A program made the position numbers and the translations under genes. The notes beneath the pieces are model-generated. The model ran no database searches, was not told the DNA's origin, and saw nothing but the letters and a program-made list of their open reading frames with translations. 64,000 bases of DNA from Bacillus gaemokensis. GTDB taxonomy: Bacteria; Bacillota; Bacilli; Bacillales; Bacillaceae_G. Of this stretch, positions 34,801-43,144 are shown in pieces. Location: positions 1,067-65,066 of the forward strand of contig NZ_LTAQ01000005.1 of NCBI RefSeq assembly GCF_001590835.1, read 5' to 3'. The first letter of the stretch is position 1. Every line of letters begins with the position of its first letter.

Positions 34801-36096
34801 AATATTTATGATTCTACGGTGGATGCATTAAAGGCAAAAGGCCTTCAGTATGACCAAAAGGCTAATGAAATTGTATATTACCAAAACTCTGCTTTTCCGT
34901 CAGGTTGGTTGAATACAATTCAAGCCAATGGTGATTTTAAATTTGGAGTACTTCCAGAGGAAATCAATGAACCGCTTAATTTAAGGTTATTTGGATATGA
35001 CCTCGCAACTGCAGCGAATATGGCGAATGGATTTAAAGATTATGTCTTTGTCAAAGAAGGGACAGAATACGCCGTTCCAAGCTATGACAAAGATAAAATA
35101 AAATTAGGAGAAAAAATTACGTTAACTTTAAATCTCAATAATGTGAAACAACTTATGTCAGGTACATTTGAGATTCCTTATAGTAAACAGCTATTTAAAT
35201 TTACAGATGTTAAGCCCAACCCAACGCTTACGGAATATGCAAAACAACATGGATTAAATATCAAGTTAGAAGATTCGGCGATAAATGAAGAAGGCGCTTG
35301 GGAAAATAAAGTAAAAGTTGGCGCGTCTTTAGACGGAGCTGAATTTAAGGGATTAGATGGAGATACACCATTTTTAGATGTTACATTTGAGATGACGAGC
35401 GATGAATATTTTAATGATTTAACTGTATTTGGAGTAGATAAATTCTCTTATACAAAAGCTGGTACATCAGAAGGTGCTGAGATTCCTGTGTTTAAAGATA
35501 AATCCTTTTCTATTGTTTCGAAACATTCAACGGTTACAGGATATATTGGACCAGAAGCATTCTTGACTGAAGAGGGGTATTTAGGTAAGAACGACTACAC
35601 AAAACTGGGAGCAAAAGTGTACGTGGTTGGCAAGGATGGAAAGAAATACACAGGAAAGATTGATGATAACGGCCAATTTGAAATTCACAATGTTCCTGTG
35701 AGCGATAAAGAATACGATATTTTTGTAGAAATGCCGGGTCATTTAAATAGTAAATTAACAACAAAAATAGGTAAAATGCAGGACGGGGAATTAGTAGGTC
35801 AATATTTTAGAGCTAATATGGATGATAACCTTGCTGGTGATGTGAACGGCGATAAAATGGTAGATATTCAAGATGCTAGAATCGCAGCTCTATCATATGA
35901 AAAAGGAAAAGTGGCTGTCAAAGATGGTGACATCAATCAAGACGGTGTTGTGAATGAAACAGATATTCGCTTTATCGAGAAGAACTTCTTGAAAAAAGGT
36001 CCAGATGCTAAAGAGAATCAGAAACCAAAAGAAAATGTGGGACCAGTGACGTTAGAGAAAATTTTGCGTTCGATTGGATTAGAACCGAAAAAATAA
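31855..36096 (+). CDS. Large secreted S8 subtilisin-like protease (Vpr/lactocepin type) with cohesin- and dockerin-like domains
   Basis: A 1413-residue exoprotease precursor. Signal peptide (MKRRKFGKILIGTLTVGMLL, cleavage near VLAEEV), I9-type propeptide (about 80-180), then the S8 domain with the catalytic triad D228 (VLDTGIDYNHPDL), H300 (SHGTHVAGT) and S620 (GTSMATPHTAG), and oxyanion Asn in AAGNSGPEEG. A PA domain is inserted (about 470-560). After it come Fn3-like regions, a cohesin-like beta domain (about 1070-1210, EKITLTLNLNNVKQLMSGTF), a CarboxypepD-like region and a dockerin type I pair (AGDVNGDKMVDIQDARIAAL; GDINQDGVVNETDIRFIEKN). There is no LPXTG anchor. The start is ATG 31855 behind AAGGGG; an upstream in-frame ATG lacks an RBS and signal peptide. 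Confidence 0.9.
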   Translation: MKRRKFGKILIGTLTVGMLLSQGIPYNVLAEEVNTSTLTGIDDANSILKGLTKEQRNALKTLDTKPGFVISPGINTASPDNVNVIVEFKQAPAKIEVLKQAAKGKKLALSTAEQKVEASHKGFKSELEQLRKKKDKGENFKSAKITREYKNAFNGVAMSLPGNMIEDLVRTGIVKRVWEDQEVKIDLPKETAKAAAEPKMADSVPQIGVDKLHDEKITGKGIKVGVLDTGIDYNHPDLKDAYKGYRATQGEDPKKVDPNAVKGWDFVNNDADPMETTYKDWQNSGGYPEIYDGNAYYTSHGTHVAGTIAADQKNNVDYAVKGVAPDVDLYSYRVLGPYGSGQVNGILAAIDKAVKDDMDVINLSLGASINDPLYPTSVAVNNAMLAGVVTVVAAGNSGPEEGTLGSPSAAALPITVGASDAAMSILTFSADASDLHVDKMMLLGKSFTDKLEDLKGQSLSVVYTGLGKSDDFTGKDVKGKLALIQRGEITFDEKIKNAKEAGAKAVIVYNNVDGEITSYLGESTSSIPSFRLTKVDGEKLQAKAVQGDLSLAFGELSNTKTEGDHLADFSSRGPASKTDDIKPDIVAPGVSIFSTVPEYINDPKDGDNYLVAYGRMSGTSMATPHTAGVAALILQEHPNYSPFEVKEALMNTAVDLKEERSVFEVGSGRIDAYRAVHTDTAIEVIDKTTNVVNDEEVEIEEKTGSIAFGYKTQLANGPIKDNRKVLIKNNSKTEGKEFKLEVEFSPTNVGVKDAAKNGVKLNVQDSIKVAPGASGEINPEIIIPENAEFGRYEGYIHISNKNNDKETYQVPFAVKFTEKGIASVDLLRDAMATDASNFHPFMERPSSPLTFKLNSPLETIDAVVKDRKTGKALGIVGTLNASSLTPNTEYIMFDGMGGYVFPFTGDPNYPIGDKRVMLPDGDYQLDFVGYDKEGKPYTKGDSVIIDNVKPEVKFADVQPGVHEVNESMFKEEDSQRALWVHGNIYDSTVDALKAKGLQYDQKANEIVYYQNSAFPSGWLNTIQANGDFKFGVLPEEINEPLNLRLFGYDLATAANMANGFKDYVFVKEGTEYAVPSYDKDKIKLGEKITLTLNLNNVKQLMSGTFEIPYSKQLFKFTDVKPNPTLTEYAKQHGLNIKLEDSAINEEGAWENKVKVGASLDGAEFKGLDGDTPFLDVTFEMTSDEYFNDLTVFGVDKFSYTKAGTSEGAEIPVFKDKSFSIVSKHSTVTGYIGPEAFLTEEGYLGKNDYTKLGAKVYVVGKDGKKYTGKIDDNGQFEIHNVPVSDKEYDIFVEMPGHLNSKLTTKIGKMQDGELVGQYFRANMDDNLAGDVNGDKMVDIQDARIAALSYEKGKVAVKDGDINQDGVVNETDIRFIEKNFLKKGPDAKENQKPKENVGPVTLEKILRSIGLEPKK

Positions 36097-36179
36097 GTAG
36101 GTATAATTTTGGAGTACAGTATGCTATTAAACAACTACTATAAAATCAATTAGGGACGTGCATCCATAATTAATGAGGA

Positions 36180-36213
36180 CCGGTAATGCTTCATTGTAAC
36201 ATTACCGTTTTTT
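36180..36213 (+). terminator. Terminator of the S8 protease gene
   Basis: CGGTAATG / CATTACCG stem followed by TTTTTT. Confidence 0.9.
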
Positions 36214-36381
36214 CTTAAAGTAGTTCTATAGTGAAATGTATTTTGATACTTGAATTTCCACATTAAGTAATTAAAATTGGTTAGTTTTCAACGTGGGACA
36301 AGTTACTAGCTTGATTATTATTTTTCGTGGAATTAATACGTTATCTATAATTTGAATTTTTAAAATAGGGGGATTGTTGAA

Positions 36382-36981
36382 ATGGGTCTTAAGAAAAGGC
36401 TTGGTATGGGTGCTATGACTGCGGTTCTTGGTTTATCTTTAATTGGGGGAGGAACGTATGCGTATTTCAGTGATAAAGAAGTATCAAATAACACGTTTGC
36501 AGCTGGTACTTTAGATTTGAGCGTTGATCCTAAAGTTGTTATCAATGTCGATAACATTAAGCCGGGTGATGAAATGGAGCGAGGTTTTCAGCTAGTTAAC
36601 AAAGGTACATTAGCGATAGGAAATGTGAAGCTTCTTACTGATTACACTGTAACCGATGCTAAAGGAGATAATGGAAGCTTGGATTTCGGTGATCACATCC
36701 GCGTTGATTTCTTGTGGAACTTAGATAAAAATACATTACCTATATGGTCTACTACATTGTCTGAATTGAAGGAAGCTACACAAAATGGAAGTATTCTTGA
36801 TCTTGTACAAAAAGGTGTTGTAGATCGAGAAGGAAACGGACTTGCTCCTGGTGATGATGATACTTTCTATGTAATGTTCACATTTGTCGATAACGGTGAA
36901 GATCAAAATGTGTTTCAAGGAGATGCATTGAATTTGAACTGGACTTTCAACTCAATGCAGACAGAAGGTGAGGATAAGTAA
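36382..36981 (+). CDS. TasA/CalY (camelysin, M73) family protein
   Basis: A 199-residue secreted protein. The start MGLKKRLGMGAMTAVLGLSL and GGGTYAYFSDKEVSNNTFAA are the TasA/CalY signature; the signal peptide is of the type cut by SipW. Family members form amyloid-like biofilm fibres (TasA, CalY) and were also described as camelysin, a cell-surface protease activity. No sipW gene is adjacent, so processing would depend on a SipW encoded elsewhere. It has its own terminator and lies just downstream of the large protease and the two-component system. Confidence 0.88.
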   Translation: MGLKKRLGMGAMTAVLGLSLIGGGTYAYFSDKEVSNNTFAAGTLDLSVDPKVVINVDNIKPGDEMERGFQLVNKGTLAIGNVKLLTDYTVTDAKGDNGSLDFGDHIRVDFLWNLDKNTLPIWSTTLSELKEATQNGSILDLVQKGVVDREGNGLAPGDDDTFYVMFTFVDNGEDQNVFQGDALNLNWTFNSMQTEGEDK

Positions 36982-37078
36982 ATATAAAGATTACTGTTCT
37001 TATACAAGAATAGGTTGATAGAGCGATATCTTTAGTTGTGATGTAAACACTTTTGGGTAATTTCTTCTAAATATTGTG

Positions 37079-37112
37079 CAGATTGGTTTGATAAATCAAT
37101 CTGTTTTTTTTA
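37079..37112 (+). terminator. Terminator of the TasA-like gene
   Basis: CAGATTG / CAATCTG stem followed by eight T. Confidence 0.85.
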
Positions 37113-37221
37113 TTGTCAGATTTTTTTGTGGATAGGATTTATACCTTTTACTTACATTCGTAGCAGTACTTTTCACGTTTATGGCGAATTAAATAAGGGA
37201 TACATAAAGGAGGGATTATAT

Positions 37222-38193
37222 ATGGAAATAGCTGTAGAACGAGTTTTTACCAATGAAATTTTGGAAGAAGCAGCAAATTTATTTAATGTTAAAGCGGAAG
37301 AAACTCCGCTTGGAGATTTTGAAAACTATATTTTTCGTGCAGAAGATGAAAAGGGCGCATCTTACGTATTAAGATTAACGCACTCTTCTCATCGGTCTGA
37401 AAAACAAGTAGAAGCAGAATTAGACTTTTTACAGTATCTTGGAGAGCATGGAGCTAAGATTGCAGGGCCATATTATTCAAAATCTAAAAAACTTGTAGAA
37501 GGGATACAAGCAGTAGATGGAACTTTCTTTTACGCTTCTCTATTTGCATATGCAAAAGGAGAAAGAGTAAAAGGTGCAACTTCAGTGTATTGGGGAGACA
37601 ATCTTTTTGAGGCGTGGGGAAAAGCAATTGGTCAACTTCATCGCCTTACAATGGAGTATCCTAAAACAGAATATCGTGAGACATGGGAAATAGATGAGAA
37701 GACGATTATTGATGAATTAGAGGATAAACAAGTAAAAAAGATTGCACATGCACTAATTGATAAGATAAAGGTACTTCCAATAGCAAAGGAAACTTTCGGA
37801 CTTATGCATGGTGATATTCATCAAGGGAATTTTCATTATGATGGGAAAGAGTTGACGATTTTTGATTTTGACGATGCAACTTACAATTATTTTGTTCATG
37901 ATTTGGCGATGGTGATCTATTATTCTGTACTTACAACAAACTGGACAGAAGAAGAGAAAACAGTGTTTGCTCGTAATCAATTAAAAGTGCTAAGAAAAGG
38001 ATATGAATCTGAACACCAATTAGAAGAAATTTGGTATGAATCGCTACCGTTGTTTTTAAGACTCCGTGATGTCGGCTTGTATGGTACAATTCAGAAAAAG
38101 TTCAAAGGGAAAGAGATGCCAGAGAATTTTCTTGAACTATCCAATGTACTGTATGAGAGAATTATGGGGCAACAGTCGATTGTGAATATATAA
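37222..38193 (+). CDS. Aminoglycoside phosphotransferase (APH)-family kinase
   Basis: A 323-residue APH/choline-kinase fold protein. The N-lobe nucleotide region contains NYIFRAEDEKGASYVLRLTH. The catalytic loop is LMHGDIHQGNFHYDG (Asp and Asn present), and the metal-binding Asp lies in TIFDFDDATYN. The family covers antibiotic, homoserine, choline and methylthioribose kinases; nothing shows that this one confers resistance. The start is ATG 37222 behind a perfect AAGGAGG. Monocistronic. Confidence 0.85.
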   Translation: MEIAVERVFTNEILEEAANLFNVKAEETPLGDFENYIFRAEDEKGASYVLRLTHSSHRSEKQVEAELDFLQYLGEHGAKIAGPYYSKSKKLVEGIQAVDGTFFYASLFAYAKGERVKGATSVYWGDNLFEAWGKAIGQLHRLTMEYPKTEYRETWEIDEKTIIDELEDKQVKKIAHALIDKIKVLPIAKETFGLMHGDIHQGNFHYDGKELTIFDFDDATYNYFVHDLAMVIYYSVLTTNWTEEEKTVFARNQLKVLRKGYESEHQLEEIWYESLPLFLRLRDVGLYGTIQKKFKGKEMPENFLELSNVLYERIMGQQSIVNI

Positions 38194-38205
38194 TACAGTT
38201 GTAAG

Positions 38206-38247
38206 AGAACAAAGTATATAAAACAAATATATACTTTGTTTTTTTAT
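38206..38247 (+). terminator. Terminator of the APH-family gene
   Basis: ACAAAGTATAT / ATATACTTTGT stem followed by TTTTTTT. Confidence 0.85.
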
Positions 38248-38312
38248 ACAAAAATATGTTTGTTTTATTAAAATAATATTGTCATAGACTAAAGATACAT
38301 TTATAATTTTTA

Positions 38313-38327
38313 TATATTCTGAATATT
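38313..38327. promoter_or_regulatory. CodY-like box upstream of the alanine symporter
   Basis: TATATTCTGAATATT matches the CodY consensus at 12 of 15 positions; it is close to the start codon. Weak by itself. Confidence 0.35.
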
Positions 38328-38352
38328 CTTTATAAAAAAGGGGGGGAATAGA

Positions 38353-39813
38353 TTGGAGGCTTTCGTAAGCTGGCTAAACACTATTGTATGGAGTCCCGCA
38401 CTTGTTTATTTATGTTTAGGCGCAGGTTTATATTTTTCCATTCGAACGAGGTTTCTACAAGTTAGACATGTAGGGGAGATGGTGAAACTTACATTTAAAG
38501 GAGAAAAGTCAGAGGCTGGTGTTTCTTCATTCCAGGCGCTAGCACTTTCATTATCTGGACGCGTAGGAACAGGAAATATCGCCGGTGTAGCAACCGCTAT
38601 TGCATTTGGTGGACCAGGAGCTGTGTTTTGGATGTGGGCTGTGGCTTTTTTAGGAGCAGGATCTGCTTATGTAGAGTCGACACTTGCGCAAATATACAAA
38701 ACGAAGCACCAAGGTCAATTCCGCGGTGGACCAGCTTATTACATTGAAAAAGGATTAGGGATTAAGTGGTATGCGCTTGTGTTTGTTGCGGCGACAATTC
38801 TTGCAACTGGGATGCTATTGCCAGGCGTTCAAGCAAATAGTATTGCCGTAAGTTTGGAAACGGCTTTTGGTATTAATACATCTGTATCAGGAGCAGTAAT
38901 GGTAGTTGTATTAGCTCTTATTATTTTTGGCGGAGTTAAGCGAATTGTTAATGTAGCGCAAGTTGTTGTTCCATTTATGGCGGTTGGATATATTCTTGTC
39001 GCTTGCGTGATTGTGTTTATGAATATTGAAAAATTACCAGAAGCATTCATGTTGATTTTGAAAAGTGCATTTGCATTAGAAGCTGCTTTTGGTGGAATTA
39101 TTGGTTTGGCTATTTCTTGGGGAGTAAAACGTGGTATTTATTCAAATGAAGCTGGGCAAGGGACTGGGCCACATGCTGCCGCTGCTGCAGAGGTATCGCA
39201 TCCAGCTAAACAAGGTCTTGTGCAGGCATTTTCCGTTTACATTGATACATTATTTGTTTGTTCAGCAACAGCTTTTATGATGATTATTACAGGCATGTAT
39301 AACGTATTTGATGCAAGCGGAAAAAACTTCATTGTAAATAAACTAAATGGAGCACAGCCAGGACCTGGATATACACAGGCTGCAGTAGAATCTGTATTCC
39401 CTGGATTTGGAAGCGGTTTCGTTGCAATTTCTTTATTATTCTTCGCCTTTACAACAATTATGGCGTATTACTACATTGCAGAAACAAATATCGCTTATTT
39501 AAACCGTGATAAAGAGCGTCCATGGATGTCATTTGTATTAAAATTTGTTTTTTTAGGTGTTGTATTCTATGGTTGCGTGAAAACAGCGGAGACTGCGTGG
39601 GCTCTTGGTGACATCGGCGTAGGAATTATGGCATGGGTAAATATCATTGCAATTTTATTCTTACAAAAGCCAGCGCTACTTGCATTGAAAGATTATGAAA
39701 AGCAGAAGAAAGAAGGAAAAGATCCTGTATTTGATCCGCAGGAACTAGGAATTAAAAATGCTGATTTTTGGGAACACGAGTATGGAAAGGATAAAAAAGA
39801 AGAAGTGTCATGA
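38353..39813 (+). CDS. Sodium:alanine/glycine symporter (AGCS family)
   Basis: A 486-residue secondary transporter with about 11 membrane segments that imports alanine or glycine with sodium. Family signatures are SLSGRVGTGNIAGVATAIAF and WGVKRGIYSNEAGQGTGPHA. The C-terminus is charged and cytosolic. The start is TTG 38353 behind GGGGGGAAT; no better ATG exists nearby. B. subtilis AlsT is the closest named relative I can suggest, but several paralogues exist. Confidence 0.92.
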   Translation: MEAFVSWLNTIVWSPALVYLCLGAGLYFSIRTRFLQVRHVGEMVKLTFKGEKSEAGVSSFQALALSLSGRVGTGNIAGVATAIAFGGPGAVFWMWAVAFLGAGSAYVESTLAQIYKTKHQGQFRGGPAYYIEKGLGIKWYALVFVAATILATGMLLPGVQANSIAVSLETAFGINTSVSGAVMVVVLALIIFGGVKRIVNVAQVVVPFMAVGYILVACVIVFMNIEKLPEAFMLILKSAFALEAAFGGIIGLAISWGVKRGIYSNEAGQGTGPHAAAAAEVSHPAKQGLVQAFSVYIDTLFVCSATAFMMIITGMYNVFDASGKNFIVNKLNGAQPGPGYTQAAVESVFPGFGSGFVAISLLFFAFTTIMAYYYIAETNIAYLNRDKERPWMSFVLKFVFLGVVFYGCVKTAETAWALGDIGVGIMAWVNIIAILFLQKPALLALKDYEKQKKEGKDPVFDPQELGIKNADFWEHEYGKDKKEEVS

Positions 39814-39830
39814 TGTGAAATGTTTGTAAA

Positions 39831-39864
39831 GCAATAACGGGCAGTTTATCTGTCTGTTATTGCT
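39831..39864 (+). terminator. Hairpin after the alanine symporter
   Basis: AGCAATAAC...GTTATTGCT stem with inner CAG/CTG. There is no T run after it, so it may be a weak terminator or a processing stem. Confidence 0.45.
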
Positions 39865-39984
39865 CAAATAATGGGAATTTCTATTTGCATGGCCGAATAA
39901 AATTTGAAGCAGGGAAGGTTCACTTTATTAAGAATTGAATCAAGTAAAAATATGATAAAAATAGCGAAGAAAGGGGGCGGTGTA

Positions 39985-40713
39985 TTGATTGCCTTTCGTA
40001 ATGTGAATAAGTTTTATGGTAGTTTTCAAGTCTTGAAAAATATTAATTTAGAAGTGGGAAAAGGAGAAGTAGTTGTAATTGTTGGGCCGTCAGGGTCTGG
40101 AAAAAGTACATTGTTACGCTGTATCAATCAATTGGAAACAATAACAGACGGTGAATTATTGGTACAAGAAGTGGAAGTACATAATCCGAAAACAGATATG
40201 AATGAGTTACGCCGAAATATTGGAATGGTATTTCAACATTTTTATTTATATCCGCACAAAACTGTACTCCAAAATATTACGCTTGCACCTACAAAGGTAA
40301 GTAATGTTTCGAAAGAAGAAGCTGAAAAAACAGCGATGTTTTATTTAGAGAAGGTAGGTATCCCAGAGAAAGCGGGTGTGTACCCACAGCAATTATCTGG
40401 AGGGCAACAACAACGGGTAGCAATTGCTAGAGGATTAGCAATGAAACCAGAAATTATGTTATTTGATGAACCAACTTCTGCACTTGATCCAGAAATGATT
40501 GGAGAAGTACTTGATGTTATGAAAACCTTAGCGAAGGAAGGAATGACGATGGTTGTCGTAACACATGAGATGGGGTTTGCACGTGAAGTAGCAGATCGTA
40601 TCATCTTCATGGATGAAGGGAAAATCCTTGAAGATACAAAGCCAGTAGATTTCTTTGCAAACCCACAGCAAGAAAGAGCAAGATTGTTTTTAAGTCGAGT
40701 GTTAAATCATTAG
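39985..40713 (+). CDS. glnQ: Polar amino acid ABC importer, ATPase
   Basis: A 242-residue ATPase of the GlnQ family: Walker [10 protein letters not shown], signature [16 protein letters not shown], Walker [15 protein letters not shown], switch His in VVVTHEMGF. The start is TTG 39985 behind AAAGGGGG, giving the usual family length; an extension from 39904 would add a non-homologous tail. First gene of a Q-H-M-P operon, the same order as B. subtilis glnQHMP. Confidence 0.92.
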   Translation: MIAFRNVNKFYGSFQVLKNINLEVGKGEVVVIVGPSGSGKSTLLRCINQLETITDGELLVQEVEVHNPKTDMNELRRNIGMVFQHFYLYPHKTVLQNITLAPTKVSNVSKEEAEKTAMFYLEKVGIPEKAGVYPQQLSGGQQQRVAIARGLAMKPEIMLFDEPTSALDPEMIGEVLDVMKTLAKEGMTMVVVTHEMGFAREVADRIIFMDEGKILEDTKPVDFFANPQQERARLFLSRVLNH

Positions 40714-40728
40714 GGGAGGGATTTCATT

Positions 40729-41562
40729 TTGAAAATGAAAAAACTGTTTGGTTTAATTGTGTTTTCGTGTTTATTTACTCTGATCATTGCAGGTTGTGGA
40801 AGCAAGAAAGAAGCGTCAAAAGAAGTTTCTAAAGAAACTTCGGGCGGGAAAGTAGTAGAGCAAATTAAAAAGCGTGGGAAATTAGTGGTCGGGGTTAAGA
40901 ATGATACAAACTTATTTGGATTGAAAGATCCTGCAACAGGAAAGGTAGAAGGATTTGATGTGGATGTAGCAAAAGAGCTTGCGAAAAAAATTCTAGGAGA
41001 CGAGAGTAAAGTAGAATTAAAAGAAGTAACTTCTAAAACGCGTATTCCAATGTTAAAAAATGGTGATATCGATGCGATTATCGCAACGATGACAATTACA
41101 GAAGAGCGTAAAAAAGAAGTCGATTTTTCAGATGTATATTTTAAAGCGGGGCAGTCGTTACTTGTGAAAAAAGGAAGCAAGATTAAGAGTATTGATGATG
41201 TGAAAAGCGGTGTGACAGTATTGGCAGTAAAAGGATCAACTTCTACGCAAAATATTCGTAAAAAATCACCAGAGGCAAAGGTGCTAGAATTTGAAAATTA
41301 CAGTGAAGCATTTACAGCATTAAAAGCAGGAAAAGGGGACGTTCTTACAACAGATAACGCTATTTTATATGGCATGGCAAAACAAGATGCAAATTATCAA
41401 GTTGTTGGAAAAATCTTCACAGATGAACCATATGGAATTGCTGCTCAAAAAGGAGCAACAGATTTAACAAAGGCAATTAATGATTTGTTAAAAGAGATGA
41501 AAGCTAATGGAGAATACGATAAGTTATATGAAAAATGGATTGGTGAAAAGCCAGAGAAGTAG
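40729..41562 (+). CDS. glnH: Amino acid ABC importer, solute-binding lipoprotein
   Basis: A 277-residue lipoprotein with lipobox IIAGC, followed by a family 3 periplasmic-binding fold: RGKLVVGVKNDTNLFGLKDP, DVDVAKELAKKILG, DAIIATMTITEERKKEVDFS. The last two are typical of glutamine/glutamate-binding proteins. It starts at TTG 40729, 8 bases from GGGAGGG (ATG 40735 is also possible). It delivers substrate, probably glutamine or another polar amino acid, to the two permeases downstream. Confidence 0.92.
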   Translation: MKMKKLFGLIVFSCLFTLIIAGCGSKKEASKEVSKETSGGKVVEQIKKRGKLVVGVKNDTNLFGLKDPATGKVEGFDVDVAKELAKKILGDESKVELKEVTSKTRIPMLKNGDIDAIIATMTITEERKKEVDFSDVYFKAGQSLLVKKGSKIKSIDDVKSGVTVLAVKGSTSTQNIRKKSPEAKVLEFENYSEAFTALKAGKGDVLTTDNAILYGMAKQDANYQVVGKIFTDEPYGIAAQKGATDLTKAINDLLKEMKANGEYDKLYEKWIGEKPEK

Positions 41563-41623
41563 AGTATAGGAAGAGGGTGAGAGATGCTCATCCTCTTCTT
41601 GTAAAGAAAGAGGGGGGGAGCAT

Positions 41624-42280
41624 TTGCCTGATTTTTCTATTCTTACAAACAATCTTGATTTGTATTTAGAAGGGTTCAAATATACAGTGATGTCTAGTAT
41701 TGTTGCACTGATTGGGAGTTTTATTCTTGGTATTATAATGGCAGTAATGCGAATTGCACCCATTCGAATTTTGAATTGGTTTGGCGCGGCTTATGTAGAA
41801 TTTATTCGAAATGTTCCACTCGTGTTAATTGCATTTGTATTTTATTTTGCTTTTCCAGTAATGGGTGTTACATTAAATGGTTTTGTTGCTGGTACTGCTG
41901 CACTTACGATTTATACCGCTGCTTTTATTGCAGAAGTAATTCGAGCTGGAATCTTGTCAGTTCCGAAAGGGCAGCTTGAAGCAGCCCGCTCTTCAGGTCT
42001 AACATATGTGCAAGCGATGTATTATGTTGTTTTACCCCAAGCTATTAAAATAGTAATTCCGCCATTAGGTAATCAATTTCTTAATTTAGTAAAAAACTCT
42101 TCTATACTTGGTATTATTGCCGGAGCGGATTTAATGTATCAAGGGGATTTAATTTCAACAAGAACATTTGTTACATTCGATGTATATATATTTGTTGGCA
42201 TGTTTTATTTACTGTTGACTGTACCGCTCAGTATGCTTGTGCGCTATTTTGAGAAGCGCTTGGCGAAAGGGGCGGTGTAA
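41624..42280 (+). CDS. glnM: Amino acid ABC importer, permease 1
   Basis: A 218-residue HisM-type permease with about five helices. The ATPase-contacting EAA loop is seen in GQLEAARSSGLTYVQAMYYV and IKIVIPPLGNQFLNLVKNSS. The start is TTG 41624 behind GAGGGGGGG. It pairs with the next gene, which begins on the base after its stop codon. Confidence 0.9.
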   Translation: MPDFSILTNNLDLYLEGFKYTVMSSIVALIGSFILGIIMAVMRIAPIRILNWFGAAYVEFIRNVPLVLIAFVFYFAFPVMGVTLNGFVAGTAALTIYTAAFIAEVIRAGILSVPKGQLEAARSSGLTYVQAMYYVVLPQAIKIVIPPLGNQFLNLVKNSSILGIIAGADLMYQGDLISTRTFVTFDVYIFVGMFYLLLTVPLSMLVRYFEKRLAKGAV

Positions 42281-42925
42281 ATGGATTTTCGAGGTGCTTA
42301 CACAGGTGATCATTTTCTATTTTTATTAAAAGGGCTGCTTGTTACGTTAGAGATAGCTGTTGTAGCCATTTTGCTTAGCTTTATTATTGGTAGTGTAGTT
42401 GGAATTTTGCGATATACGAAAATACCAGTTATATCACAGTTACTGGCCTTTATCGTTGAAATCATTCGTAATTTACCGCTGCTTTTAATTATTTTCTTTA
42501 CGTATTTTGCACTCCCAGAAGCTGGACTGAAATTAGAAATTACAACGGCGGCTATTGTTGCCTTAACGATATTTGAGGCAGCAATGATATCAGAAATTGT
42601 GCGAAGTGGGTTATTATCGATTGAAAAAGGACAAATTGAAGCCGCGCGCGCTTCTGGGTTATCATATGTACAAACACTTTGGTATATTATTTTACCGCAA
42701 GCATTGAGGCGTATGGTACCACCGCTCGTGAGTCAGTTTATCTCTTTATTAAAAGATACATCACTAGCGGTTGTTATTTCATTACCAGAACTTATGCATA
42801 ACGCTCAAATTATTAATGGACAAAACGTAAACTATATGATTCCTACCCTTATACTTGTTGCTTGTATGTATTTCGTTGTCAACTACAGTTTATCGCTTGT
42901 ATCTAGGAAATTGGAAAACCGTTAA
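42281..42925 (+). CDS. glnP: Amino acid ABC importer, permease 2
   Basis: A 214-residue HisM-type permease with EAA loop GQIEAARASGLSYVQTLWYI and PQALRRMVPPLVSQFISLLK. The ATG directly follows the TAA of the upstream permease, so translation is coupled. Last gene of the operon. Confidence 0.9.
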   Translation: MDFRGAYTGDHFLFLLKGLLVTLEIAVVAILLSFIIGSVVGILRYTKIPVISQLLAFIVEIIRNLPLLLIIFFTYFALPEAGLKLEITTAAIVALTIFEAAMISEIVRSGLLSIEKGQIEAARASGLSYVQTLWYIILPQALRRMVPPLVSQFISLLKDTSLAVVISLPELMHNAQIINGQNVNYMIPTLILVACMYFVVNYSLSLVSRKLENR

Positions 42926-42958
42926 CTCTTACATGAAATGAGATGTAAGAGTTTTTTG
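42924..42958 (+). terminator. Terminator of the gln-type operon
   Basis: AACTCTTACAT / ATGTAAGAGTT stem followed by TTTT, overlapping the glnP stop. Confidence 0.9.
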
Positions 42959-43033
42959 TTTTTTTACATAGTATGGAAATTGTGATTTGCTAGATATTTA
43001 TTTTTTAGTAGTGGAATTGAAAAAATATGATAT

Positions 43034-43105
43034 TTTATCAGAAAAGTTTTAATTTTATATAGAAATTGTAAACGCTTTCGTGTATATTTTTATTATCAGA
43101 AAATT
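43034..43105 (+). promoter_or_regulatory. cre and CodY-like boxes upstream of the amino acid permease
   Basis: TGTAAACGCTTTCG at 43067-43080 is a cre with one terminal mismatch. TATTATCAGAAAATT at 43091-43105 matches CodY at 13 of 15 positions, and TTTTATCAGAAAAGT at 43034-43048 at 11 of 15. The pattern predicts repression in rich medium by both carbon and nitrogen signals. Confidence 0.6.
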
Positions 43106-43144
43106 TTAAAAGATATAGAGGGGTATTTGTAGGGGAGGATTAAG

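Noticed and set aside
37222-38193. Aminoglycoside resistance determinant
   Set aside because: The APH fold is shared by many metabolic kinases; there is no resistance context or mobile element nearby.
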